Below are positions 6,010 to 15,204 of a stretch of 26,183 nucleotides of DNA, in pieces (positions within the stretch are counted from its first letter, which is position 1; each line of letters starts with the position of its first letter). This stretch comes from an uncultured bacterium (GTDB taxonomy: Bacteria > Patescibacteriota > Minisyncoccia > Phycocordibacterales > UBA9973). The notes under the pieces are model-generated. The model was not told the DNA's origin. It saw only the letters and a list, made by a program, of their open reading frames with translations, and made no database searches. The DNA is taken from positions 1-26,183 of the forward strand of contig CAIOXR010000102.1 in the NCBI GenBank assembly GCA_903862375.1, given 5' to 3'. The translations under genes and the position numbers were made by a program.

Positions 6010-8919
6010 TTATATCTCTCCTGCATCCATAACCACCTTAAAATCAACACCTAATTCCTCAAAGTGCTTTTCACCGCATCTAATTTTATAAGCTTCACTG
6101 TTTCTTAATTTGGTAAAGTCTAAAGTTCCTTTTGTCTCTCTCACAAAATAAAGGGTATTATCATCATGTTTAACAATAGCCCAGTCTGGATTATATTTTC
6201 CTATAGGAGTTTCAATGGTAAACCAAGAAGGTAATTTGACGAATAATTTTACGCTTTCCTTTCTTTCCAGATCCATAGCAAATCTCTTCTCTATTTCTGA
6301 ATCATATTCAATCATATTATAAACTGATTTTTGCGAAGATAGTAATTTGTCCAAATAACTAGTAAGCTCGTGCTCCTCAAATAATTTCATTTCATATTCC
6401 TTATCACCAATTTTTTCATATTTAATGCCTTTTATAACAAGATCGTTCAATTCATTTTTTATTATTTCTGAAACTTGGTCAATGAATTTCTGTGGGTTTA
6501 TTTTAAAATCTTTTAAACGTCCTGAATTATCTAAAATACTAAAAATCGTTTTTCTTGTTAAATTAGTTTCTCTCTGTAAATATGACAAAATATCAGGAAG
6601 TAGAAAATTATTATCAATTTCCACAATCTGATTTTTTATTTCTCTTGTTTCAACCCCCTTATTATCAATATCAAATTCTGCTTTAATAAATTGAATTTTG
6701 AGGTGATCAACCTTTAGCATCACTTTTATTTTTTCTGATGCAGACTTAATAAGTTCTTCGCTAGAATAGTCAACGGAGTAAGTAGTTTTTTTGTTTATTT
6801 TGTCCCATAATATTTTAAAATCTGCATCAAGATAAATTCTTTTGTTAATCTGTATTTTCCTTGGTTCTTGATACTTAGTGATATGTCTATCCAACATATA
6901 ATCAGACACAATATCAAATATCTCCCCTTCTATAGCTTTAAATTCCTCTAGTGTTTCAAACTTAAAGAGAACATTTGGATTAAATTTATCAGTTAAATAT
7001 CCTTCACTATTTATATAACCTCTGTCTTTTAAGTTTAACCAGATTCTCTCTGACTGTTCTTTTGTAGTTTCTACCTCAATGTTTTTTACAAAATAATTTA
7101 TTTCAACAAAGGCATTTTTTGGTATCTGACCAAAACGAATTCCGCAATCATCCTCGTATTCATTTTGCAGTTTTTCAGCAAATTCTTTATAAGTTTCATT
7201 GGCAAAAACAACTAGTTTATTTATTGAATCGTCAAAAACTCTTTCACCATCTTGATTTACAGGTAGTCTCAAACCTCTTCCAATCTCCTGCCTCTTTTTC
7301 ATTACAGCGTTTGTTTCATTAAGCGTACAGATTTGAAACACATTAGGATTATCCCATCCTTCTCTTAGAGCAGAATGACTAAAAATAAATTGTAAAGGTT
7401 CTTCTAAGGATAGGAGCTTCTCCTTGTTCTTCATAATCTTGTCGTAGGTTCCCTCGTCCGCCTTTGTTGCCCCATTAGAATCTTTCCAATTACCATTATT
7501 ATCTTCAGAAAAATAACCATCGCACACTTCATTAAAAGAATAGTTAATAAGACCTTTGTATTCTTTTTGTTCTACAATTTCATTAAAAAATTCTTCAAAC
7601 CAAATAGCGTACTTTCCTTTGCTTGTTTTTTTATCTTCTCCATAAACTCTATAATTAGAAACGCGATCAATAAAAAACAGAGAAAGAACCTTAATTCCTC
7701 TATCTTTAACTTGTTTAAGCTTATTTAAATGCTCTTTAATAGTATTCTTTATCTGGATTTTCTTTATTTCATCTCCATATCCACCAGTTGCTTCACCCAC
7801 AGATAACCTAATACCGCTTGGCGAGAATTTAATAAACTGATTGTCTGGTTCACAATTTATTTCACCAACCTGAAAACCATTTTTATAACATTCTCTATTT
7901 TTAGATACTTCATAAAGATCGTGTCCTCCTTTAACTGTAATTGTTTTATTTTTAGGACCATTTGTTGTTTGAACTTGTATTTCAAGTTTTGCTTTAATTC
8001 CATTTTTATTATCACAACTAATCATTTTTATATAAGCATCATTTACTCCATCTATTTCACGAGCTGAAGCTACAGATATTTTTTTAACAAGCTTTAATTT
8101 TGATGCTTTTATTGGATCTAATTTATATACTAAATTATAAGGATTAATATGTGTAGCAGAATATCTAAGCTTACATAAAGGATTGAGTGAGGAGATGGCC
8201 ATTTTTGCTCTAGGAGTATTATCTACACTCTGAGGTTCATCGATAATAACTATTGGATGTACTGCCTGTACATATTCTCGTGGACTATATCCGTTTAATT
8301 TTTCATTAGCTCTATGAAATAAAACCCCTTTATCTTCTCCATCAGAGTCAGTAAAATCCTTTCTAAAAGCATCGATGTTTATAACAAGAATTTGAAGTTG
8401 ATTACTTGTAGCAAAATTCTTCACAGTATTCATCTTCTGAGAATCGTAGACGGCATAATTCAACGGGACATTATTATATAAATTCTTGAAGTGATCTTCT
8501 GTGATCTGTAAATTCTTTAAGGTACCTTCTCTTACAGCCACACTTGGTACAACAATCACAAATTTGTTGAAGCCATATTTTTTATTTAACTCAAAAATAG
8601 TTCTCAAATATACATAAGTTTTTCCTGTACCTGTTTCCATTTCGACACTAAAATCCATTCCTTGTAAAACATTCACTCTAGGAATGTCATTCCTATCTTG
8701 AATTTCATGAATATTCTTTAATATGTCTTTATCAGAAAGAGAGAGGTTATTCCCTATTCCCAATTCATTTTGTTGTATATTTTCAAACAAACCATCTCCT
8801 TTATTTTTTATATTGATCTTTATTTCCCCTTCACTTAGTGGAAGACCATCAAAAATATCAACGATTGCACTAACAGCGTCTTTTTGAAACTCTTGGTTTG
8901 AATCAAATTTTAATTTCAT
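6010..8919 (-). CDS. res: Type III restriction enzyme Res subunit (SF2 helicase-endonuclease)
   Basis: 969 residues. SF2 motifs are visible: Walker A METGTGKT (94-101), the DEPQ form of the DEAD/DEAH box (IIDEPQ, 225-230), motif III RYSATH (252-257), ALREGWDNPN, and motif VI QEIGRGLRLP. The C terminus carries a PD-(D/E)XK nuclease: NPDW with Asp912, then FVRETK with Glu928 and Lys930. Type III enzymes form Mod-Res complexes that bind two asymmetric, inversely oriented unmethylated sites, hydrolyse ATP and cut about 25-27 bp away (family knowledge). The length is usual for the family and all key residues are present, so it should be active. The gene starts 3 nt after the Mod stop, so the pair is coupled. 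Confidence 0.93.
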   Translation of the reverse strand: MKLKFDSNQEFQKDAVSAIVDIFDGLPLSEGEIKINIKNKGDGLFENIQQNELGIGNNLSLSDKDILKNIHEIQDRNDIPRVNVLQGMDFSVEMETGTGKTYVYLRTIFELNKKYGFNKFVIVVPSVAVREGTLKNLQITEDHFKNLYNNVPLNYAVYDSQKMNTVKNFATSNQLQILVINIDAFRKDFTDSDGEDKGVLFHRANEKLNGYSPREYVQAVHPIVIIDEPQSVDNTPRAKMAISSLNPLCKLRYSATHINPYNLVYKLDPIKASKLKLVKKISVASAREIDGVNDAYIKMISCDNKNGIKAKLEIQVQTTNGPKNKTITVKGGHDLYEVSKNRECYKNGFQVGEINCEPDNQFIKFSPSGIRLSVGEATGGYGDEIKKIQIKNTIKEHLNKLKQVKDRGIKVLSLFFIDRVSNYRVYGEDKKTSKGKYAIWFEEFFNEIVEQKEYKGLINYSFNEVCDGYFSEDNNGNWKDSNGATKADEGTYDKIMKNKEKLLSLEEPLQFIFSHSALREGWDNPNVFQICTLNETNAVMKKRQEIGRGLRLPVNQDGERVFDDSINKLVVFANETYKEFAEKLQNEYEDDCGIRFGQIPKNAFVEINYFVKNIEVETTKEQSERIWLNLKDRGYINSEGYLTDKFNPNVLFKFETLEEFKAIEGEIFDIVSDYMLDRHITKYQEPRKIQINKRIYLDADFKILWDKINKKTTYSVDYSSEELIKSASEKIKVMLKVDHLKIQFIKAEFDIDNKGVETREIKNQIVEIDNNFLLPDILSYLQRETNLTRKTIFSILDNSGRLKDFKINPQKFIDQVSEIIKNELNDLVIKGIKYEKIGDKEYEMKLFEEHELTSYLDKLLSSQKSVYNMIEYDSEIEKRFAMDLERKESVKLFVKLPSWFTIETPIGKYNPDWAIVKHDDNTLYFVRETKGTLDFTKLRNSEAYKIRCGEKHFEELGVDFKVVMDAGEI

Positions 8920-8922
8920 AGG

Positions 8923-10812
8923 TTATATTACTCTAAATTCTATCTGATTATTCTCTAGAATCTTTGCAGTATTGGTAAGATCTGCATCATCTTTAAATGA
9001 TGAATTCAAACATATAAACTGTTTTGGCTTCTTTTCCGCAAGACTTTTGACAAAATCTTTATCAAGGTTTTTATCTAAACAAATAATCAGCTGACCATTT
9101 TGTATAGAATAAACTTTTTTATTATCTATTTTTATTTCATCTACTTTTTCAGTTAATTCAAATCCAGCTTTTACTAATACTTCATAAAGAATATCTTCTT
9201 CTTTACTTTTAGGGTCAGTATTATCGACATGAAGTTCTAGCTTCTTCTGTATATCTCCACTACTAGAACCATCCCAGACAGAAAAATTACTTTTATCTAA
9301 TTTGAATACCCTAAACCCTTTATCAAACTTTTTTGCATCAAATCCCTCCTTGCCTTTATTTTCTTCCAATATTTTTTTACTAGCTCTTCTTATTCTTTCT
9401 TCTCCAATTTCTGTAATGTCTTTAAATCCAGCTTTATATGCTTCTGAATCCTCAGGCGTTAATTCAGGTAATTGAGTCATTATAAAATTACGATTACCGC
9501 CATCTTCAGCGTTCAATGTCATTACAGCATGTGCTGTAGTTCCAGATCCTGCAAAAAAATCTAGAATGATATCATTATAATCTGATCCAAAAAGTAAAAT
9601 ATTTCTAATTAATTGATAGGGTTTAGAATAATCAAATATTTTAGTTTTTCCAAATAGAGACTCCATTTCTTTTGTCGCCATAGTGCTTGAATATTTTTCA
9701 ATAACAGCAACGGGAGGAAGTGCTCTAATTATTGGATTATTTTCATTATCAACTTTAAAATACTGTTTTGTATAGACGTTCCAAATATTATCACTATTCT
9801 TTCTAATAATTATAAATTTATTTTCAATTCCCCATTCCAATTTTTTCTTTGACCAACGCCAACATCCCCTTCGGCCGTTTTCACTTGGTAAAATTTCAGA
9901 ATCATCTTCTGCAATAATTGGGTAATCTAATGATTTAGAATACTGAATACTAAAACTATTCAATTTTATAAGCTTATACCTACCCCTTTCTTCTACAAAT
10001 TCATCTTGATTAGAATAAGAGTCATTCTCCTCAGTCTCAATTCCTTTTATTGGATTAGTCTCAATATTTTTTGCATAACAAAAAATATACTCGTGTTTAA
10101 TTTTAAAATTTTTACTATCTGATCCACCACCGCCTTCTTTATTAAGCCAAACTATTTGCGCTAAAAAATTTTCTTCTCCAAAAACTTCATCACAAATCTT
10201 TTTTAGATTACCAACCTCATGGTCATTTATAGAAATAAAAATTGTACCATCATCTTTTAATAAATTTTTAGCCAAAAATAATCTTGGCCACATCATATTC
10301 ATCCATTTAGAATGAAATCTTCCGTCAGTTTCTACATTTGTTGAAAACTTTTTGCCCTCGGCATCAATTTGTCCAGTAAATTGTAAATATGTTTCAAGTC
10401 CTTCCTCATATTTATCAGGATATATGAACTCTTTTCCTGTATTGTAGGGAGGATCAATATAGATCATTTTTATCTTACCAAAATATGACTTTTGAAGAAG
10501 TTTTAATACTTCTAGATTATCTCCTTCAATAAATAGATTTTGTGTAGTATCAAAATCAACAGATGATTTTTCATCTGGTTTCAATGTTGCAATACTAGGA
10601 AGTTGAGCCACTTTTATTGCTTGCGTTTTTCCTGGCCAGTTCATTCCATATCTTTCTCTTCCAATATCAACATTTTCACCTAAAGAAAGCTTTAGTTTTT
10701 CAAGATCAATTTTTTCATCATTAAAAACCTCAGGAAAAGATTGTTTTAGCTTTTCTATCTGCTCATCTTTGATATTCATAGATTTTAGATCAACTTTATT
10801 TATTTTATTCAT
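8923..10812 (-). CDS. mod: Type III DNA adenine methyltransferase Mod subunit
   Basis: 629 residues, usual for Mod. The order is that of beta-class N6-adenine methyltransferases: catalytic motif IV DPPY (120-123, within YIDPPYNTG) comes before the SAM-binding motif I FAGSGTT (420-426). The region between (about 200-400) is the target recognition domain, with an ETxxNDSYSNQDE-like stretch near 259-271. The N-terminal segment GRERYGMNWPGK (51-62) and FIEGDNLEVLKLL are typical of the family. It methylates one strand of an asymmetric site and gives the Mod-Res complex its specificity; the site cannot be read from the sequence. It lies between the 288-aa gene (11-nt gap) and res (3-nt gap). Confidence 0.93.
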   Translation of the reverse strand: MNKINKVDLKSMNIKDEQIEKLKQSFPEVFNDEKIDLEKLKLSLGENVDIGRERYGMNWPGKTQAIKVAQLPSIATLKPDEKSSVDFDTTQNLFIEGDNLEVLKLLQKSYFGKIKMIYIDPPYNTGKEFIYPDKYEEGLETYLQFTGQIDAEGKKFSTNVETDGRFHSKWMNMMWPRLFLAKNLLKDDGTIFISINDHEVGNLKKICDEVFGEENFLAQIVWLNKEGGGGSDSKNFKIKHEYIFCYAKNIETNPIKGIETEENDSYSNQDEFVEERGRYKLIKLNSFSIQYSKSLDYPIIAEDDSEILPSENGRRGCWRWSKKKLEWGIENKFIIIRKNSDNIWNVYTKQYFKVDNENNPIIRALPPVAVIEKYSSTMATKEMESLFGKTKIFDYSKPYQLIRNILLFGSDYNDIILDFFAGSGTTAHAVMTLNAEDGGNRNFIMTQLPELTPEDSEAYKAGFKDITEIGEERIRRASKKILEENKGKEGFDAKKFDKGFRVFKLDKSNFSVWDGSSSGDIQKKLELHVDNTDPKSKEEDILYEVLVKAGFELTEKVDEIKIDNKKVYSIQNGQLIICLDKNLDKDFVKSLAEKKPKQFICLNSSFKDDADLTNTAKILENNQIEFRVI

Positions 10813-10823
10813 GTTATTTATTT

Positions 10824-11690
10824 TTATCCCCTAAAGGTTTTATAAAGATTTTCGGTTGTAAGTAAGTAAAGCATTTCTCCCAGTTGTGTCATTCGGTGTG
10901 ACGGGATTAATCTTCTAAATCTTCTTCTCTCCTGCGAATCTTCTTTTGAAATAAGCCTTTTTACTAAAGTGGAAAAATCAAGCCACTTTTTATTAAGTTT
11001 CATTGGGATTTCAAAGTCTGTCATTAGTAATCCATCAAGGGCAAGTGCACTTGTATTTTTGGATAGTTTTTTTATAAATTCAAGATCTATACTATCTATT
11101 TCCTTCTGTGCCTTCTTGTAGTCTGAGCACTTTAGAAGTGAGTAAATATAATTATAAAATGACACAAATATATCCTTATCACCTGTCATTTCTTTTATTT
11201 TTTGATCTCGTGGATTCTTAATACCAATTTTTGTTTTTTGAAGGCGATTAACTTCTTTCATTATTACTGTGTAGCTTTTATTAGAATTAAGTAATTTGTA
11301 AAGATTTACTTCTTCTTTTCCAGTAAAGCGATATTTTGGATTATCTATAAATGGCATAGCCTTATAAAACAACCCGAATTTTTGTAAATTTGGTAGGTTT
11401 TTTTTGATATCAGATTTCTTAACAAATATATTACGAATACGATAACTGCGACTAAGAAAATCACGTGTAATGTAGCTCTTTTGAACTACGTTTGTCTTCC
11501 CTTCGGATTTACCATAAATCTGACGGTATAAAGCGTGTGGGGCAACTTTTGTTTCTTCAATATATTCTTTAAGAGAATCTCCAATATTCCAGAGTATTTC
11601 AATAGCTTCAGTTCCTGTGAGAACATCGCTACTCTTTCTATATTTATTGTAATCAGGGACAATATTATTTATAAGATCATTGATAGACAT
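10824..11690 (-). CDS. Unknown 288-aa basic protein, defence-operon member (faint DUF1016-N resemblance)
   Basis: 288 residues, soluble and rich in Lys/Arg. The first 110 residues (GTEAIEILWNIGDSLKEYI ... LYRQIYGKSEGK ... YITRDFLSRSYRIRNIF) resemble, by memory only, the N-terminal DUF1016 region of YhcG-type proteins: a helical, DNA-binding-like domain with an I-G-x-x-(L/I) helix and an R-x-x-R-x-x-F helix. I do not see the PD-(D/E)XK nuclease that normally follows in YhcG. The second half is helical and ends with a cluster of Arg (EERRRFRRL-like, about 255-262). It lies between the GHKL ATPase (1-nt gap) and mod (11-nt gap), so it is probably an essential subunit linking the ATPase to the R-M pair. 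Confidence 0.65.
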   Translation of the reverse strand: MSINDLINNIVPDYNKYRKSSDVLTGTEAIEILWNIGDSLKEYIEETKVAPHALYRQIYGKSEGKTNVVQKSYITRDFLSRSYRIRNIFVKKSDIKKNLPNLQKFGLFYKAMPFIDNPKYRFTGKEEVNLYKLLNSNKSYTVIMKEVNRLQKTKIGIKNPRDQKIKEMTGDKDIFVSFYNYIYSLLKCSDYKKAQKEIDSIDLEFIKKLSKNTSALALDGLLMTDFEIPMKLNKKWLDFSTLVKRLISKEDSQERRRFRRLIPSHRMTQLGEMLYLLTTENLYKTFRG

Positions 11691-11691
11691 A

Positions 11692-13431
11692 TTATTTTAA
11701 TTCGGATAAATTTCTACCATTAAAGTCTTGTAACATTTTTTCAAATTGATAAATAAAATCAACAAAACTTTCAAACATTGTTTTGTTATATTCTGGTTGA
11801 CCATTTTGCATCTTATTAAAGAAAAGGTCTTTGTAATGTACTGTTATCTCACTCGCTAAGTAGGAAATAAGACGTTCTGTTATTTTTGTTTCTCCCTGAT
11901 GTGAATGACTAACTCTGGCTTGAAAATCGGGGTGCTTTTTATAAATTATAATGTAACTCCCATCCCACAACGATCTACATGCTTTATTTGTAGACCCATC
12001 AATTTGAGGTTCTTCATCAGAGATTCTAATATTAAAGCCACTTCTTTTTCTTGGTTCTCCTGCAAACTCGCTTTCATCTTTTTGTTGATTTTTTGGATTT
12101 TTGCCACCGTCATTATCACTTGGTAATTTACCCTCGTCTTCTGATAAACCAGTGTCATCTCCAGTATCATTAGTGTCGTCTGGATTTTCTATCTCGTCGC
12201 CGTCGCCATGAGCTTTATCACCGAATTCATCACCTACAGACATGCCAAATGCACCGCCAGCAAGACCAGTTTTCCCACCTGATAGATATTCCGTTCGATA
12301 ACTCATAGCATCCATCTTAGCGAGTTTAGAAAGTGCTTTGTTTAAAACATCTTCTAATTGCTGATAATGCCTTTCTTCTGTCTCCATGTTTACCTTCTTC
12401 ACATGTTCCAAAATAAGATCTTCAAGATCAAATAGTGTTTGATAGACCATTCGGGAATCTTTGTCATTCTTAAAATCAGTTCTTGCGATGGTTGGACCTA
12501 GAAGAGAGTTTAAATCAATATATCCAGTAACATTTGGATGACCCCAGATATCACTTTTGTGTTTTGATTTGAAAGATTTTACGTCTTTTATTTCACAAAT
12601 TCTACGTCCTTTTGAAATAAATACTGGTGGCTTATTCGTCGTAACACCTTTAGTCATTTTCAAAAAAATATGAATTGGGGTTTTAATCTTCTGTGTTTCA
12701 AATATATTTCCTGATTTTTTACCAACATGAAGATCGGTAAGATAATCCTCATATACTTCACCAGTTAGAGTTTCATAATCAAATGGGATACAAGTGTACT
12801 CTTTTCTGTCTGCATCAATAAGTTTTATTGTTAAATTTTTTCTACTAAGTATAAGTTCAAAATGTTTTTCAATTTCCTCCTTTAATGTCTGAACATTAAT
12901 AACTTTCCACATTTCTTTATCAAATTCCGATAAAATAATTTTGGTACCTGAAATACAATCAAAATTTGTTACAATCTTTGGATCAGGCAACCTTATATCT
13001 TCTTGTCTCGCTTTATCAAATTCCTTTCGTGAGATTGGCAAAAAAACAGCATCTTCTTTTTCTAATTTAGATGTAACATCAAGTTTTTCACACGCCGCCA
13101 TAAAAGAATATATTCCGTAACCAAACTGACCATTTGTCCAAGCTTGTGCTCTTTTATCAGAATCACCGATGTGACCTACAATCTTTGTAAAATTATTTAT
13201 TCCAAAACAATTATCTATAATTTGAACCTTGCCATCTTTTGCTGTTTTACCTTCAATTTTTAATATGATTTCAACAGGGCGAGAATAAGCACTGAGGGTT
13301 TGATCAAAATAGTGTTGATCGGCACTGTCTATGGAGTTGTCTATATACTCCATAAATATACGGTTTGTATCATTGTACAAACTTGCTATGGAATTTAGTA
13401 TTTTGGGAGAAATGTGAACTTTAGTAGCCAT
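11692..13431 (-). CDS. MORC/MutL/Hsp90-like GHKL ATPase linked to restriction-modification
   Basis: 579 residues. The Bergerat (GHKL) ATP fold is clear at the N terminus: N box FMEYIDNSIDSAD (Glu28 catalytic, Asn32 for Mg), G1 box IIDNCFGI (Asp73, Gly77) and G2 box GQFGYGIYSF (101-110). An S5-like transducer follows to about residue 330, with Lys274 in FISKGRR a candidate transducer lysine. A helical stretch (about 330-375) precedes a strongly acidic, Gly/Asp-rich disordered linker (about 400-480) and a C-terminal domain (486-579) that includes LWDGSYIIIYKKHPDF. GHKL ATPases related to eukaryotic MORC are known beside prokaryotic R-M genes. It is probably an ATP-gated DNA clamp. It is the first gene of the tight operon. 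Confidence 0.85.
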   Translation of the reverse strand: MATKVHISPKILNSIASLYNDTNRIFMEYIDNSIDSADQHYFDQTLSAYSRPVEIILKIEGKTAKDGKVQIIDNCFGINNFTKIVGHIGDSDKRAQAWTNGQFGYGIYSFMAACEKLDVTSKLEKEDAVFLPISRKEFDKARQEDIRLPDPKIVTNFDCISGTKIILSEFDKEMWKVINVQTLKEEIEKHFELILSRKNLTIKLIDADRKEYTCIPFDYETLTGEVYEDYLTDLHVGKKSGNIFETQKIKTPIHIFLKMTKGVTTNKPPVFISKGRRICEIKDVKSFKSKHKSDIWGHPNVTGYIDLNSLLGPTIARTDFKNDKDSRMVYQTLFDLEDLILEHVKKVNMETEERHYQQLEDVLNKALSKLAKMDAMSYRTEYLSGGKTGLAGGAFGMSVGDEFGDKAHGDGDEIENPDDTNDTGDDTGLSEDEGKLPSDNDGGKNPKNQQKDESEFAGEPRKRSGFNIRISDEEPQIDGSTNKACRSLWDGSYIIIYKKHPDFQARVSHSHQGETKITERLISYLASEITVHYKDLFFNKMQNGQPEYNKTMFESFVDFIYQFEKMLQDFNGRNLSELK

Positions 13432-13615
13432 ATTATTTAATAATTAATTTCATGTTTATTGAAACCTTATTATTGCATATTTTTTTATAAATTTCATCAT
13501 TCATAATCCAGCTTTACTTTACATAACAATTTGATATTGTTCAAATTACCGATAAATAACCTAGCACAAGCTAGTAATAGGGTGGAATATGAGTGTTTAT
13601 TCATTAAAATTACAT
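13432..13615. other. Intergenic gap with inverted repeats between the TPR gene and the defence operon
   Basis: AACAAT (13525-13530) pairs with ATTGTT (13536-13541), and overlapping it AATTTG (13529-13534) pairs with CAAATT (13542-13547). CTAGC (13561-13565) pairs with GCTAG (13570-13574). None has a T-run, so these are operator or leader candidates rather than terminators. A weak TATTAA lies 5 nt before the ATG at 13431 on the minus strand. The TPR gene could still be co-transcribed with the operon. Confidence 0.35.
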
Positions 13616-15103
13616 CTAATAATAGCCTTTTCTACAAAAGCCACAAATGTGGAATGTGTAGCCGATTGGAATAATCATGGTAAGTTTTTTACACCTTAAA
13701 CAATAACCAATTTTTGCATTAAATGCTTCCTGTCTGGGTAGATTTTTTAATAAATCATTTAATGAATGATCGTGATAAACATTATCAATACCATCAACTA
13801 AATTCTTAAAATTCACGCCAATATTATTAGTGGTTGTTTCGAGAACATTTATAGGTATGTGTGCCACACCACCAGATTCATCATCATGGGTAGTAGACGG
13901 TTCTTCTGCAATAACCACGTAACCAAAACCTAGTTTTTTAAGATATTTAGCTTTATTCAAAATCTCATTTCTTATTTCTTGATTTGGAAATATATTAAAT
14001 GTAGAATACCCCCGTTCCAAAACAAAAAGCTCTAACAGAAAAATTTGTTCACATCCAAATTTCTTTAGTATAGTAAGCTGTTTTTTTATTTCCTCATATT
14101 TTCTTTTTCCTCTTTGAATCTTTTCTATTTTTCCAAACATATTAACTACGGAAATTTTTACTTGGAAACCCCTATATGTGACACCCGCATCTGGTCCACC
14201 TGGATATAAATATCTTGGTCGTTTTAAAATGATATCTATATCACCTTTAAAACCATTCTTTTCTACAGCTTCATATGGAATGTTGACTGCAAACCACTCC
14301 CATGTGTCATTACAAAGAGATGTTGCATTAAAATCACGCAGTAACTTTAATATCGCCTTCGTCTCACGTTCTCCATCTTTGGATTTAAATAGTTTGCCAG
14401 GCCCATTAAAAAATACCGTTCCCACAGGAAATTCTCTTCTAACTGCAAACTTAACCAATATTTTATATATACCAATTTTTTTTATAAAAAATAAAAAAAC
14501 AAACATAGCGAAATGCTTATAAAATCTCAGATAATCCTTTTTAATCTTATAAATTTGAGCAAGATTATAATAAACTGCAGGTTCATAGGGATTAAGTCCT
14601 TTTGCTGAATATAAAAATTGACCAGCACGATCATAGTTTTCTAATTTAAGATACATATGACCTAAATTATTAAGTAAACTATCACCATCAGAGGCGGACA
14701 GATCATTTTCTTCATAAAGTTTTACGGCTTCTTTATATCTTCCAAGTCTAATTAATGTTGATATTTTTCTCTCTATAGCTCCATGAAAATTCGGTTTTAT
14801 TGCTAAACTCGAATCAAAAGCTAAAATTGCCTCAGAAAATTCACCTAAACAGCATAGTGAACATCCCTTAACATAAAAAACATAATCATCTAGTTTAATC
14901 GAAATTGCAATATTTGCGGCAATAACAACATCCTTATTTTTATTTAACATATCAAGTACAAAAACTTTATATTTAAGCAGATGAAAAGCATCTGGATTTG
15001 TTTTTAGTTCCTCCGTAATCAACCTAAGAGCTTGTTTATACTGTTTTTTTTCGCACAACTCTTTTAATTTCTTTTTGTATTTAACTGTGACTTCTGAATC
15101 CAT
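13616..15103 (-). CDS. TPR protein with candidate PD-(D/E)XK nuclease core and C-terminal zinc ribbon
   Basis: 495 residues. Residues 8-200 are tetratricopeptide repeats (for example LGEFSEAILAFDSSLAIKPN, LGRYKEAVKLYEEN, LENYDRAGQFLYSAKGLNP). A hydrophobic patch follows (about 197-220). Residues 240-345 look like a PD-(D/E)XK fold: a helix with Glu247 (RETKAILKLL), then GDIDIIL (Asp288/Asp290) and, 24 residues on, FQVK (Gln314, Lys316), which fits an E...D...QxK active site. The last 30 residues form a four-cysteine zinc ribbon (Cys468, Cys471, Cys487, Cys490). TPR arrays are common sensor or scaffold modules in defence proteins. It is on the same strand as the R-M operon, 184 nt upstream. 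The nuclease call is my reading of a motif, not a proven match. Confidence 0.7.
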   Translation of the reverse strand: MDSEVTVKYKKKLKELCEKKQYKQALRLITEELKTNPDAFHLLKYKVFVLDMLNKNKDVVIAANIAISIKLDDYVFYVKGCSLCCLGEFSEAILAFDSSLAIKPNFHGAIERKISTLIRLGRYKEAVKLYEENDLSASDGDSLLNNLGHMYLKLENYDRAGQFLYSAKGLNPYEPAVYYNLAQIYKIKKDYLRFYKHFAMFVFLFFIKKIGIYKILVKFAVRREFPVGTVFFNGPGKLFKSKDGERETKAILKLLRDFNATSLCNDTWEWFAVNIPYEAVEKNGFKGDIDIILKRPRYLYPGGPDAGVTYRGFQVKISVVNMFGKIEKIQRGKRKYEEIKKQLTILKKFGCEQIFLLELFVLERGYSTFNIFPNQEIRNEILNKAKYLKKLGFGYVVIAEEPSTTHDDESGGVAHIPINVLETTTNNIGVNFKNLVDGIDNVYHDHSLNDLLKNLPRQEAFNAKIGYCLRCKKLTMIIPIGYTFHICGFCRKGYY

Positions 15104-15109
15104 ATAATT

Positions 15110-15115
15110 ATTATT
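15110..15115 (-). promoter_or_regulatory. -10 box of a probable leaderless promoter for the TPR gene
   Basis: On the minus strand AATAAT ends 6 nt before the ATG at 15103. It is a weaker match than most others. Confidence 0.35.
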
Positions 15116-15192
15116 TTATTGTTTCATGTTTTTTGTTTTTTTTCCACTCAAAATAAAAACCCAATCTATGTAGTAGTACATTATAGAAATGC

Positions 15193-15198
15193 TATAAT
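15193..15198 (+). promoter_or_regulatory. -10 box of a leaderless promoter for the thermonuclease
   Basis: A perfect TATAAT lies with exactly 6 nt between its end and the ATG at 15205; no Shine-Dalgarno is present. Confidence 0.65.
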
Positions 15199-15204
15199 AA
15201 AAAT

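Noticed and set aside
14178..14522. 114-codon frame opposite the TPR-nuclease gene
   Set aside because: It is antisense to a well-supported protein and has no recognisable motif or start signal.
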